Assembly (NCBI GenBank): GCA_050084985.1
Contig: JBITNC010000001.1
Span: 66,526,001 to 66,590,000, forward strand
Source of the DNA: Nageia nagi
Taxonomy: Eukaryota > Pinophyta
Length of the DNA: 64,000 bases
Reading direction: 5' to 3'
This document shows, in pieces, positions 12,213 through 23,465 of the stretch. The position numbers and the translations under genes are program-made. Below the pieces are notes generated by a model that worked only from the letters and a program-made list of their open reading frames with translations, had not been told where the DNA came from and ran no database searches. Within the stretch, counting starts at the first letter, position 1, and each line of letters opens with the position of its first letter.

Positions 12213-12740
12213 TGTTAGAACTAGTAATGCACTATTGTAAATATTATTCTTTTGGAAGGTATTTAAACAACAATATCTCCACTCTTTATGTAATTGATTA
12301 TTTAATCCACTAGATAATTAAAACTATTCCTAACTACCTTTTAAGTATTTAGTGAATTAAATATTCAAATGTGTCCCACATGTGACTATTCTTATCCCTT
12401 AGATAATGGCATTCCCTTTGGATAATAGAGTTAGCAAAAGTGATATTTTTTCCTATAAATTAAAACCCCTCCTCATGCATTCTTCACTCTAACTTGAAGT
12501 ATTGCAATGCTATTAGTGTGAATAAGAATAAAATGAGAGAATGCTAGTGTAGGATTGTAAGAGAGTTTTTTTTTCTTGAGAAGTAATAGAATTTAACTTA
12601 AAGTGGAGTATTATCTTGATAGAGAGGAACTGTTATACTTTGTTTTGTCACTTGTATGTGTGATTAATTAAGATCATTATTGAGTTGTTGGTTAGAAGTA
12701 GGGGAACACTCCAATGTGATCTTAGGTGTAGGAGCTTTCA
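12213..12740 (+). repeat. 3' LTR of element A
   Basis: Starts TGTTAGAACTAG and ends GGAGCTTTCA, pairing with 3613-4135. TATAAAT lies at 12454-12460. It is followed directly by TATAG and the resumed PPR E-motif array. Confidence 0.88.
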
Positions 12741-14020
12741 TATAGCTCCCTCAAAATAGCCTAAAAAAATCATAACATTCAATTTAGAAGCACTAAGTAG
12801 ATATATTACACACCTAATTAAGGGTTTATAGCTATTTTGGTAGTAAATTTTAAAGCTCCCTTAAGATAGCCTACATGAACCACAACATTCGATTTAGAAG
12901 GACCAAGTAGACATATCCACACACCTAATCCAAGCTTATGGATTTTTTCATTGGAATTCAAATCTCCCTCAATATAGCATGTACAAACCACACCATTCAA
13001 TTTAGAAGTATTAAATAGATACATCCAAACATCTAATTCAAGATTTAGGATTTTTTAGCTATGAAGTTCAAAGATCCTTTAAGATAGCCTACATGAACCA
13101 TAAAATTTAGTTTAGAAATACTAAGTAGACACATCCACACACCTAATTTAAGGTTTATGGGTATTTTAGCAATTAAGTTAAAAGCTCCCTTAATATAGCC
13201 TACACAAAGCATACCATTTAATTTAGAAGCATCATGGAGATACATCCACACACTCAAGTAAGGTTTTATGGGTATTTTAGCAGTGAAGTTCAAAGCTTGC
13301 TCAAGATAGCCTGCATAATCAACAACATTGGATTTAGAAGAACCAAGTAGAACATCCACATACCTAATTCAAGGTTTAAGGTATTTTAGTAGTGAATTTC
13401 AAAGCTCCTTAAGATAACCTACATGAACCATAACATTTAATTTATAAACATTAAGTAGACACATCCATATACCTAATTCAAGATTTATGGGTACTTTAGC
13501 AGTGAAGTTCAAAGCTCCATCAAGATAGCCTACATGAACCATAACATTCAACTTAGAAGCACCAAGTAGATGCATCCATATACCTAAGTTAGGGTTTATG
13601 GATATTTTGGTAATGAAGTTCAAAGATCCCTCAAGATAGCTTGCATGAACCACAACAGTTGATTTAGAAGCACCAAGCAGATAGATCCACATACCCAATT
13701 CAAGATTTAGGGTATTTTGGTAATGAATTTAAAATATCCCTCAAGTTAGCATGCAAGAACCAAAATAGTCTATTTATAAGCACCAAGTAGATACATCAAC
13801 ATTCAAGGTTTATGGATATTTTGCTAGTGAAGTTAAAAGATCCCTCAAGATGGCCTACATAAACTATAAAATTCAATTTAGAAGTACCAAGTAGACACAT
13901 CCACATACCTAATTTAATGTTTATGGGTATTTTGGTAATGAAGTTCAAATATCCCTCAAGATAGTATACATGAATCATAATATTTAATTTAGAAGCACCA
14001 AGTAGACACATTCACACACC
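12741..14020 (-). repeat. 111-bp tandem array encoding a degenerate PPR E motif, about 11.5 units
   Basis: Eleven to twelve imperfect units of about 111 bp (37 codons). Minus-strand ORFs cover most of it (12818-13024, 13045-13359, 13399-13698, 13796-14011) and repeat GYLEGALNF, KIPINLEL, then GIWMCLLGASKLNVMV. This matches the E motif of plant PLS-class PPR editing factors, whose usual wording is GCLEEALNFI, KMPIKPD, VWxCLLGACRxHxN. The unit length is a whole number of codons, so a read-through would give successive E motifs in frame; single indels break it into four ORFs. The array continues at 3483-3612 on the far side of element A. A degenerate PPR unit lies immediately upstream on the minus strand (14090-14270). 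Similarity to E motifs is by eye. Confidence 0.85.
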
Positions 14021-14089
14021 ATGTTCTATTTTTTTCATCTCATCATTTTGTATATACAATATGATATCCAATTGGTAATGACACATTTT

Positions 14090-14270
14090 TTCTATGTTTG
14101 ACTAAGTATTATAGACATGTTTTTGAATACTTAGATCAAAGTTTTAGGGTATCCTTATTGTAGCCATTAATTACATATCCTTCAATTATTGCAATCTATA
14201 AGAATGTTGAATTAAAAATAAATTTCATCTTATCTATGATGTGGTTAGGCATCAATGAGAGATCAAAGAA
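14090..14270 (-). pseudogene. PPR unit upstream of the E-motif array
   Basis: On the minus strand a decayed DKM segment is followed by IAIIEGYVINGYNKDTLKL. This is the segment plant PLS PPR proteins word as VSWNAMIxGYAMHGYNKDALKLF. In such proteins that unit is followed by the final S and E motifs. The repeat array follows here on the same strand, so this is probably the parental gene fragment from which the E motif was amplified. It has stops and no start. Confidence 0.6.
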
Positions 14271-14797
14271 GATATCCAATATGGATGTGGCATTTTACAC
14301 AACATTAGATTATGATAAGTTGATTCAAATGTCAATCTAGTAGAAGATGATATCATTTTAGGTAGATATATATCATGTCCTTGACCTCTTAAGCTTAATT
14401 AGAATAATTTATTATTTTAAGCTCATCTCATTTCTTTTTTCAATTATGCTCTATAATATTGCTACATGTCATAATTTCTTATTTGGAAAAGTATTAAAAG
14501 CCAAGTATTTTTGACACTTAGAAAATTTTTGGGTTGAATAGTTGCTTTCCTTCTCTAAGCCAAATTTTGGATCATATGGTGTATTTAAATAAATTCATAT
14601 CACATGTCATAATTTATTTGTAAAGAAGTTCTAATACATGTCAGACAATGAAATAACTTACAATATGTTCTATTATTTTTATCTTATCATTTTGTATATA
14701 TAACACGATATCCACTTCGGAACTACATATTTTTTATATATTTGGTTAAGTATTACAAGCATGTTTTAGCGAAGTTACCATGTTTGAACTGGTTTTT

Positions 14798-15010
14798 AGA
14801 TCATTTCATATCATATGGTGTACTAAGATAATTTCATATCATATATATGGTGCACATGGATCATTTCATATCATATGGTGTACTTACATTATTTATTATT
14901 AGAGCATTTAGATCATTTTGAATCATATGGTACTGTATTTAAATAATTTCATACCACATCATATGGTGTATTTAAATCATTTCATATCACATGGTCTATT
15001 TAGATATTTT
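14798..15010. repeat. Degenerate 30-33 bp repeat cluster, copy 1
   Basis: Repeats of CATTTCATATCATATGGTG separated by a variable TACTTAGAT or TATTTAAAT spacer, about seven copies. Related clusters lie at 16140-16355 and 17225-17400, with single copies near 15495 and 15830. They occupy the gaps between PPR fragments. Confidence 0.75.
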
Positions 15011-15229
15011 AGTGGAAGGTCTAAATTATATCATTTCTTAGGATAGTTTTCATGGGCAATAAGGTCAATAATTTTGTGCATTTAAATGATGTACAGTTGC
15101 ATCATTTCATAACATAGGATGGATGAGGCTAACTTATCATTTTTAGATTGGTTTTTACAATTAAAAATTATGTCATGATACAAGATCCAACTACACACAT
15201 CCAAATACCTAAGAAGTACTTTTTGAAAA

Positions 15230-15400
15230 ATTAAAATGGAACATAAAACCTAATAGATATGCATGCAAAATGTGGAAGATGCATGATGCAAACATAGTTT
15301 CATGGAATACAACATGGAAGATGAATTATGCATACATAGTTTCATGGGACTTGTGTATGATTTTCCACATTTTGTGAGAAGTTTAGGTAGGAACTTAGAA
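15230..15400 (+). pseudogene. Short PPR fragments
   Basis: On the plus strand ATGCATGCAAAATGTGGAAG (MHAKCGR) is followed by a KMHDANIVSWNT-like stretch. Immediately after, at 15340-15400, the minus strand has a KCGK...HK-like stretch, so the pieces are partly inverted. These are scraps of the PLS PPR units seen more completely at 16380-17045. The spaces on either side (14271-14797 and 15401-16139) hold only AT-rich sequence, single copies of the 30-33 bp repeat and the purine block. Confidence 0.5.
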
Positions 15401-16139
15401 TGTTTTCATCATTTTGATTTCCCCAATTGAGGGGTAAGAGGAGAGAAAGGGGCATTTTGCAAGGTGATATGAAAGGAGATAAGGTGAGATGAGAATTTAA
15501 ATCATTTCATATCATATGGTCTACTTATATTTTAGTGGGAGGTATATATTAAATCATTTCTCAAGATATCCTGCATGACCAAGAAGGTCAACAATCTTAT
15601 GCATTTAAATGATGTATAGTTGCATAATTTCAAAACATATGGTGGATGAGGCCAACTTATCACTTTTGGACTAGTTTTTGACACTTAGAAACTTATGTCA
15701 TGAAATAATTGAAAGATAACTACCAGTAAAGGAGAGAACCAATTGTGTCATTTTATAGCAATAAAGGATCCCATGAAATATTCCATTTTTTTAGAGGTTT
15801 CAAAGATGCTTAGACCATCTTGTAATATTTTTTCATATCATTTAGTGTATTTAGATAATTTCACATAATATGGCATAGTTGCATAATTTAAGACCATTTG
15901 AAGAAACACACATCATATTCCATTATTTTCATCTTATCATTTTGCATATACAACATGGTATCCACATATTTTTTCTATGTTTGGCTAAGTATTACAAGGA
16001 CATTTTTCCCAACTTACCACTTTTACCAATTTTTGACACTTATAAAATTACATATCACATGGTATATTTAGATCTTTCAGTAGGAGGTCTAAATTTGTTG
16101 GAGGTTTTAGATAACATATTTTATGCTTCTATTACTTTA

Positions 16140-16355
16140 TGAGATTTCATATCATATGTTTTTGCATTCAAATAATTTCATATCATATATAGTGCACTTG
16201 GTTCATTTTATATCATATAGTGTATTTAAGTCATTTCATATCATATGCATGTTGTATTTAGATCATTTCATATCATATGGTGTACTTAGATTATTTCATA
16301 TCATATGTTTGGTGTATTTCAATCATTTCATATCATATGAGGCACTTAGGTAATA
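16140..16355. repeat. Degenerate 30-33 bp repeat cluster, copy 2
   Basis: About six to seven units of the CATTTCATATCATATG repeat with spacers such as GTGTATTTAGAT. They produce the repetitive plus-strand ORF at 16123-16353 (FISY, SFHII and similar), which I regard as an artefact of the repeat. Confidence 0.8.
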
Positions 16356-16379
16356 TGGGTTGAACAATTACCTACCTTT

Positions 16380-17045
16380 TCCAAGTGCCAAGATCTTGTG
16401 GGTTGGATGTGCACAAAATGGGTTTTCTATAGCATAAGTGGTTATTAAAGAAGGCATGGACATCCATAAAAGAGTATTTGAAAATGGTTTTTCATCAAAT
16501 TTTGTGGTTGTGAATGCCCCGATAGGCATGTATGCAAAATGTGGAAGAATACACAAAGCCTAAGAATTGCTTAACAAGATGCATGATGTAGACATAATTT
16601 GATGGAATGCAATTATTAGATGATATACAATTATTGGCTACAATGTCCTTAAAATATTTGATCTACATGATTTAGATATAGTTTCATGGAATACAATGAT
16701 CATAGGATATGCACAAAATGGATTTTTTGGAAAGGCTCTAAAGACTTTTAAGTAGATGCAACTGTCATATGTAAAGCCAAACCTTGTAACCTTTGCCAAT
16801 ATTCTTCCAACATGTGCAACATGAGAGATTTAGAATAAGGTATTGATATCTATCAAATAGTATTTTAAAATAGTTTTACATCAAATATTATGGTTTTAAT
16901 TTTCCTAATAGAAATGTATGTAAAATATAGAACAATACACAAGGCTTGAGAATTATTTGACAAGTTTCATAATGCAAACATAGTTTCATGAAATGTAATA
17001 ATTGGAGGATATACAATTCATGGATATAACAAGGATATGTAATTC
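16380..17045 (+). pseudogene. PLS-class PPR protein pseudogene, several units
   Basis: This is the clearest PPR segment. In broken frames it reads: a GMDIHKRVFENG-like stretch (16445-16490); SSNFVVVNAPIGMYAKCGRIHKA (16495-16560); a stop, then ELLNKMHDVDII and WNAIIR; LDIVSWNTMIIGYAQNGFFGKALK (16670-16745); MQLSYVKPNLVTFANILPTCAT (16755-16825); and a second round with SNIMVLIFLIEMYVKYRTIHKA, ELFDKFHNANIVS and NVIIGGYTIHGYNKD (16870-17040). These match successive P, L and S motifs of organellar RNA-editing PPR proteins. Several stops, some at Trp or Gln positions, and indels make it non-functional. No start, transit peptide or DYW domain is present. Confidence 0.82.
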
Positions 17046-17224
17046 ATAAAATAATTAGCAAATAACTACTAATAAAAGAGAGCACCAATTATGTCAGTTT
17101 TAGGAAATGAAGGATCCCATAACATGTTCCATTGTTTTCATCTCATCATTTTGTCTATTTATATCTTTTAGTGGGAGGTCTAAATTTGTTGGAGGTTTCA
17201 AATAACATATTTGATGTTTTTTAT

Positions 17225-17400
17225 CACTTCATAAGGTTTCATATCATATATTTTTGCATTTAGATCATTTCATATCATATACATGATGCATTTAGATAAT
17301 TTAATATCATATGGTGTATTTATATCATTTCATATCATATGTTTGTGTATATATATTATTTGATAATATCATATCATATGATGCACTTGGATCATATGGG
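17225..17400. repeat. Degenerate 30-33 bp repeat cluster, copy 3
   Basis: About five units of the CATTTCATATCATATG repeat, more decayed than copies 1 and 2. They precede the second plus-strand PPR fragment. Confidence 0.7.
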
Positions 17401-17639
17401 TTGAATAATTACTTTTCTTCTCCAAGTATTGAGATGTTGTGGGTTGGATGTATTTACCCTTAGGAAACATGTATAAAAGGTCATATGTTGTAACATTATG
17501 AAGGATGTTGAAGCATACTGATGATATATCTATTGAGAGCTTGTAAATGTAGCTAGCCTTAACTTTTCCAATTTGTGATATTTCATATTATTTCTTCTAA
17601 GGGTAAATACATACAATCATTAAATTTTATGAAATTATG

Positions 17640-18075
17640 TTTAGGATATTTTATTTGAACTTCATTTCCAAAATACCCATAAATTTTGAATTGGATGTGA
17701 TTCTTGGTATTTCTAAATTGAATTTTGTGGTTTGTGTAGGCTATCTTGAGGAGGCTTTGAAATTTCACTGGAAAAATACCCATAAACCTTGAATTGGTGT
17801 GTGGATGTTTCTACTTGGTACCTTTAAATTAAATGTTATGGTTGTGAGTGTCCTAATAAATATATATGAAAAATATGAAAGAATACACAAGACAAGGGCT
17901 TTTTTTGACAATATGCATGATGCAAACTTAGTTTCACAGTCTACAATGATTGCAAGATACATACAAAATAGGTTTTTTGAAAAAGGCCCATAGACACATA
18001 AAAAATGTGGAAGAATACATAAGACCCAAGCTTAATTTATTTTCCAAGATACACACAAAATGAATTTTCTAAACA
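17640..18075 (+). pseudogene. E-motif repeat joined to a PPR unit, plus strand
   Basis: About 1.7 units of the 111-bp E-motif repeat (17660-17840), here on the plus strand, run directly into a PPR unit. The encoded order is VGYLEEALKF, GVWMFLLGTFKLNVMV, then VLINIYEKYERIHKT, FFDNMHDANLVSQSTMIARY and a decayed QNRFFEKGP (to about 17992). A further KCGRIHKTQ-like scrap follows to 18075. This is the same order as on the minus strand at 3612 down to 3325, but inverted. The fusion point lies where the E motif and the PPR unit share an NVMV/NVVV-like segment, which suggests recombination between them. Stops and frameshifts are present. Confidence 0.7.
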
Positions 18076-18799
18076 AATACAAAAAAATATCAGGCATAAA
18101 CATATATGTAGAATGCAAAAGAATACAAGATCATAGAATGTAGAAGAATACCTACTTGCACATCATAACACCATGTCCCCATGTAACCAATCCAAAAGTT
18201 GTAAGTTGAAAAAAACATGCTTGTAATACTTATCTTGCAAAGATAGAAAAAACTCACATTAAGGTATAAAGTAAAATAACTGATCGACAATGTAGAGATC
18301 ATGTATGAATATATTTTTATACTTTCATAATGATGGGTAATTAATTGATAATGATATGGTGTGCACATAATTTTATTATTTATGTTTATAGTTAAATTTA
18401 TTTTTAATTATGCTAAGTATTGGATTTTTAAAGGTGAATAATGACTGGTCAAATCCACTAAGCCATCCTTTGGGAGCCCATGAAAACCATTTTAATTGGG
18501 CTCACTATAATTGATCTCAGGTGCCTTGAGTAACCAAGGATAACATAGCCTAAAAGCAATAATTGCATCCTATAAAACTATTTGATATAGGCCAAGCAAT
18601 GGAGGAACCCATAACATGTTCCATTATTAAACCTAGATATTAAATGCCATGTTCTCTTACCTCCACATTAAGTACAATAAGATGTAAAAGTTAGTTGTCT
18701 TTCCCCAAGATAACTTGTTCAAAACATCATGAATTAGTTAATTCAAGGCTAGCGATATTTACAATATATTAGTAGATATATCATTTTTATGCTTTAGCA

Positions 18800-18975
18800 T
18801 TATTCATAATGTTACCATGTAATCAACCTAGATGCTTCAACATGTCAAAGAGTTTAAGGGAATCCTTGTTGTAGCAATGAATTTCATATCCTCTGATGAT
18901 TGCATTCCAAGAAACTATAGTTTCATCATGCATCTTATGAAATAATTCCTAGTTCTTAATGTGGAAAAATGCTTC
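18800..18975 (-). pseudogene. PPR unit fragment
   Basis: The minus strand reads LFHKMHDETIVSWNAIIRGY, then EIHCYNKDSLKLFDMLKHLG. This is a well-preserved L-type PPR segment of about 46 codons in one frame. It is the same part of the protein as at 14090-14270. No E motif follows it. The fragment is isolated and has no start. Confidence 0.72.
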
Positions 18976-21900
18976 CAAGCTATGCCCTTTTTTAAAAAAC
19001 TATAATTATTAAGAGGATATTTAAAACTACCCCTTAAAACATAATGTGGAACTTTAAAACCACCTTTATAATCTTAGGTGGTGTTTTACATGCTATATGC
19101 TGATGGGTATTACTCACCACCATAAGGGGGACTTTTGGTGGAAAGATGATAGGAGGCATTCAAATAACCATCGATATTCAATTACTAATCCTTGAAAGGC
19201 ACATATAACTAAAGGAGAAATATTTTTCATTTTCTTATTAACCTCACCATCAATTGGAAAATATATGGGATACTTAAAAGTATTATAAGTTTCTCATGTT
19301 GTACTTGTATCAATCCTTATGTGATATGTCTAAGGAGTCCACCAACTATGAAAAATTAGGTATTTATAACTTAGTCAATTATGGTTTGTTGAGGTCATCC
19401 TTTGTCAACCTCCAATATATTAGGACTAGATGAATATTTGGATATATACCTAGATAAATGTTATATATTAGAAACTCCTTATAGAATATCTATAACAAGT
19501 AACAATTCTTACTCAACATATGATGTTATTATTTGTTAATTAATATTTAGAAGTACCAACATCCCTCTACACTTTTGTATGTTCCTATTCTTACTAGTCA
19601 ACACCTAAAGTATTTGATTTGGAATGGTAATTTATTGACAATGGTTATTCTATGGGAAACTCATTCACTTATTACTTCTCTTACAAGTGAGCCTTAATAG
19701 GAAAAAATGATAACTAAAATAGTATAAATTCTAGAAGTTGAAGAATATAAATCAAAACTTAAAAATAGTGAAATAACTATGGAACCTAACTTTTGATACC
19801 TTTCTCCACTTGATAATTTCTTATTGCTTTATGGATAAAGATAAAAGTTATTTTTCCTTATTTATGCTAAGACTAAACAACCCCTCTAATTATTTCATTA
19901 CTAAAAATCCTTTGCATTTACAATATGTTTTACATTTGTCCATGGTAAAAACATAAAAAAATGATGAGTTTTTACTTTATGATGCTTGAATTGTTAAACT
20001 AGAGAATGATTTGAAATGGTAGTGCTTAGTATGAGTGAGTGTGATATCCTTACAAGACTCTAAGGGGTTTCTTATTGTAGGCTTAAACAAACTAATTCTA
20101 TAGGGAAATCTATTGATAAAATAAAATATAAACTTAGAAAGAAACTTGATCATCTATCTTTAAGCTAGTGCCTAGCTATATCCTAATATGATAGAGTTTC
20201 TTAGCTAACTAACTTTAGTGGGCCCTTGTTAAAGTTGATATAGTGGTTTCCTCTTCCTTTGTTTGCTTCTTATTCCTAATTCAACATTATAAAATCTACC
20301 AATACATTACAATAAATACATAATAATAAAATAAAGTTTTTATTACATCATAATAGGAACTACATACATGTTGTGGTTGAACACCTCAATTCTTGATAAT
20401 ATCAAACTTAATTCAATACTTCAACAATCTATCAATCCAATAATAATTAATAATCCTTAATATAAATTATAGATTTAGTATTTATAACCAAACCTTGTAT
20501 TTTTAATATGTTAAACTAATAAACTTAAGGATTATAATAATCTTAATTGATACTATCTTATTAGATTTGGTAGTTGTTTACTCAATTTGTTGTTTGTATT
20601 TACTAAGACTTCGTATCTAGTTAGTTATTAGGATGCTAACTTTGTTGCCTTATTATTTTGATTGCTATTAACATGTTATTGCAAATCTAGAATATTAATT
20701 TCTCCACATCTTCATTAAATAGTTCCTAAAATATAGGAGGTTCAATTTTTTCTTTTGTAAGGTTGATATTTTCTGATGTTGGACTGATTCCTTGCATTTT
20801 CATATTCATAGGAGGCCTTAGAATTTTGGGTGATTTTTGTATTTGTGGTAACTATAAATGTTACATCCATAATACATTATCCATAGTGATACAATCAATA
20901 ACCTATTTAAATAAGATAAAACTTCAAAATGGTAAATTTATAAAATAAATGAATAAATAATAATCATAACTTTCTCATCTACCATATATATATATATATA
21001 TATATATCACTTATATATAAAAGAATTCATCCATTCAAAAAATATTAAGATTGTCGATAAAAGTTTAACAAATAACAATATGAGGTATAAAATTAAGGCT
21101 AAGAGACTATAAATCCTAGTATATTCTATTTATTCATCAAGTTCAATATTATATTTTTGAGATACCATATACTATCCAAAATTTCCTTTTGAATTGTATG
21201 GAAAGATGCTAGTTTATAGCAAATAAATTCATAAAATAATTAATTATTTTTTACTTCTATACTTGGCATAGTGGTTTGATTTATTCCTTAATTGGTAGAG
21301 GGAATCAATCCAATGGTGGCAACTTCTTGTAAAAGTTAAGGGATTTAAAAAAAATGGTATTCCTATCTAGTTCTTGTAGTGAGGTTATTATTACCTATTA
21401 TCTCTTATAGGTTTTCTCTTTCTTATCTAGTTCCTCCTCCTTTTGTAACAAATTACTTCCTTCTTGGTGAAGAAGTTATTCAAAGACAGGTTCTAGTGAA
21501 GTTATCCTTTCAACAACTTTTTGTATACTAATTAGATGCTCTTTAATATTGAAATTTTGTCTTTTAAAGTTCAAACTCTTTACATATATTTTTTTTAACA
21601 AATTGTAGTCTAGAATGTAGTTGGAATTCTATTATCCTATATGTAGGTTTTCCTTGTCAATTTTGGTAGCTCCTTGCTTTGTGACTAGAAATTTTCAAAT
21701 CTAAAAATATGTCTCTTAGATTAAAGTCTTTTATTGATATGGAGACTTACCGATAAATGATCTAATGGAAACTTAATCCAAATATTAGATTAATAATGAT
21801 AAAGGTTGAAAACATTCTCTCCAACTAGAATTTTATGTAATCAAGAATTATTTGTGTGATATTTTTTCTTATTATTCCATGTGTTGCTACATTTGGGTGG

Positions 21901-23050
21901 TGGTATGCTAATCAACTCTAAATAGTCTAACTAACCAAATGTCTTCATGGTAGGTATTCTAATCTTTTGGATTACCCTCCATTATATTTTTTAAGCTTGT
22001 ATCTTTTTCATACCATAGATATTAATTATCATCCATACTATTCATAAGAATTTATCCTTAGGTTTTATCACAATGATACCTTTAATTTTTGTAGCGAATC
22101 TCGAAGGGTTAATGAAATTATCCTACCTTTAAAGAATAAAGATTGACAAGTTCAATATAAAAGGTTTTAAACTCTAAAAGTATAAGGATGTGGTAGCATA
22201 CTTGATGTTTTAAGACATAGGGAGGAAATCCATATAAGACCCAATCAAGGATACCTTAAGTGTGAAAGGGTGCTCACATGAAAGAATTGTTTTTAGAATT
22301 GATTATAAGTCTAGGGCAAGATATAAGTCATGTAGTCAATTTATTGAAAAATATTACTAATAACCAAAGTTTGAGATGAAGGAAAAGTAGTCTAAATCAA
22401 TGGAGCAAACTGATGGTGGACCTCCTAAACTTACTAAAGTAGATGTGTCCCATGTCCCTTGTATGTATGTTGTAATATGTTTATGTTCAATTTATTAAGG
22501 ATCATACAAGTGATTACACATGGATTAGGAGTTTTCATTAATTTTATGCTTAAGCCTAGAAGTGTACATTGGATTATTGAAATATGGTACTGGTAGATCT
22601 ATTTGTAAAGGATTAAAAAAGTGGTAGATTGTTGGGTTTGTCTCATCCTTTGCAAGAAGATATAATATCAAATTGATTATGGGGTTATGTGTTGTTGATT
22701 TGACATTAGTGGCAATTTTTTGATATGGTAACAAGATAAGTTATGCCTACCTAGGGGTAGAGATGGGTCATAATGACTAATGAAAGAAATAGGTGTAGTT
22801 AGCTTAACAATAGGGTAGTTTCTATTGACATGAAAATAGGGGAGTTATTATTGATCCAATGTTGTTATGGAAATATTTTTAGTCTAGGGTTTAATTAAGG
22901 AACTAACCTAATAGTATGGTGAAAATGTTCACCTAAAAATAATGGTGAGTTATCAATTTTTTAGATCAATGATATGCAATTAATTCATCAAGTGGGATAA
23001 TGTTAAGAATATAATCTCATTTATTATAGATGTAGATAAGGAATAGGGAA
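18976..23050. other. Unassigned AT-rich stretch
   Basis: No gene, LTR pair or transposase recognised. A TA microsatellite lies at 20983-21008. On the minus strand near 21620-21420 one frame is open apart from a single stop and reads like a charged helical segment (HLISIQKVVERITSLEP and LLQKEEELDKKEKTYKR), possibly a remnant of a coiled-coil coding exon; I do not know the family. Short ORFs at 20763-20948 and 22525-22734 show no domain. Confidence 0.5.
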
Positions 23051-23059
23051 AATAGTTGA

Positions 23060-23260
23060 TTGGTGAAGGTGACATGGTGATGACCTAGAAGTAGGGATCA
23101 TAGTATTAACTTGGTGGCAAGATGGACCACGGTGTTGATTCGTAGGCAAGGTAGACCATGGTGCCAACTCAGTGGTAGGGTGACCTAATGATAACCTAGT
23201 GGCAAGGTGACTTAGTGATGACCTGATGTAATTCATCAATGTGATTACTTGGTAATAAGG
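23060..23260. repeat. Degenerate repeat of about 28-30 bp
   Basis: Six or so imperfect units around GACCTAGTGGCAAGGTG, with more G and C than the flanks. They are followed by the truncated 3' end of an F-family element. No coding role is visible; the minus-strand ORF here reflects the repeat. Confidence 0.55.
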
Positions 23261-23465
23261 ATAATGGCATCAAATTAGTATTAAAGGACCTATTATTGAC
23301 TTGAGTATAAAAAGGGAATGGATGACCTAGATGCGAGAAGGATAATGTTAACCCAGTTATATAGATGATATGATACCAGTTAGATAGCATATATCATATA
23401 CATTTTTCTTAAGAAAATATCTTAGGTAGATATACCAAAGGATATTAAATGTATGTGGTGGGTTT

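Larger units (their letters stand above)
3613..12740 (+). mobile_element. Element A: degenerate full-length Ty1/Copia retrotransposon
   Basis: Order: 5' LTR (3613-4135), tRNA-Met-type primer site (4138), leader with intron signals (4150-7138), gag-pol (7139-11455), 3' untranslated region, polypurine tract and 3' LTR (12213-12740). The 9.1 kb include a nested solo LTR of about 0.5 kb, so the original insertion was about 8.6 kb. It lies inside the PPR E-motif array. The left target-site copy is CAAAG and the right is TATAG; the array consensus at that point reads TTCAAAGCTCCC, so the left copy is the ancestral one. The LTRs are clearly diverged and every reading frame is broken, so this is an old, inactive copy. 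Confidence 0.88.

Noticed and set aside
12741-14020. CRISPR-like regular repeat array
   Set aside because: Units are contiguous 111-bp tandem copies without unique spacers, and the setting is a plant nuclear genome.
16123-16353. Repetitive ORF that might suggest a membrane protein
   Set aside because: It is generated by the 30-33 bp DNA repeat and has no start context.
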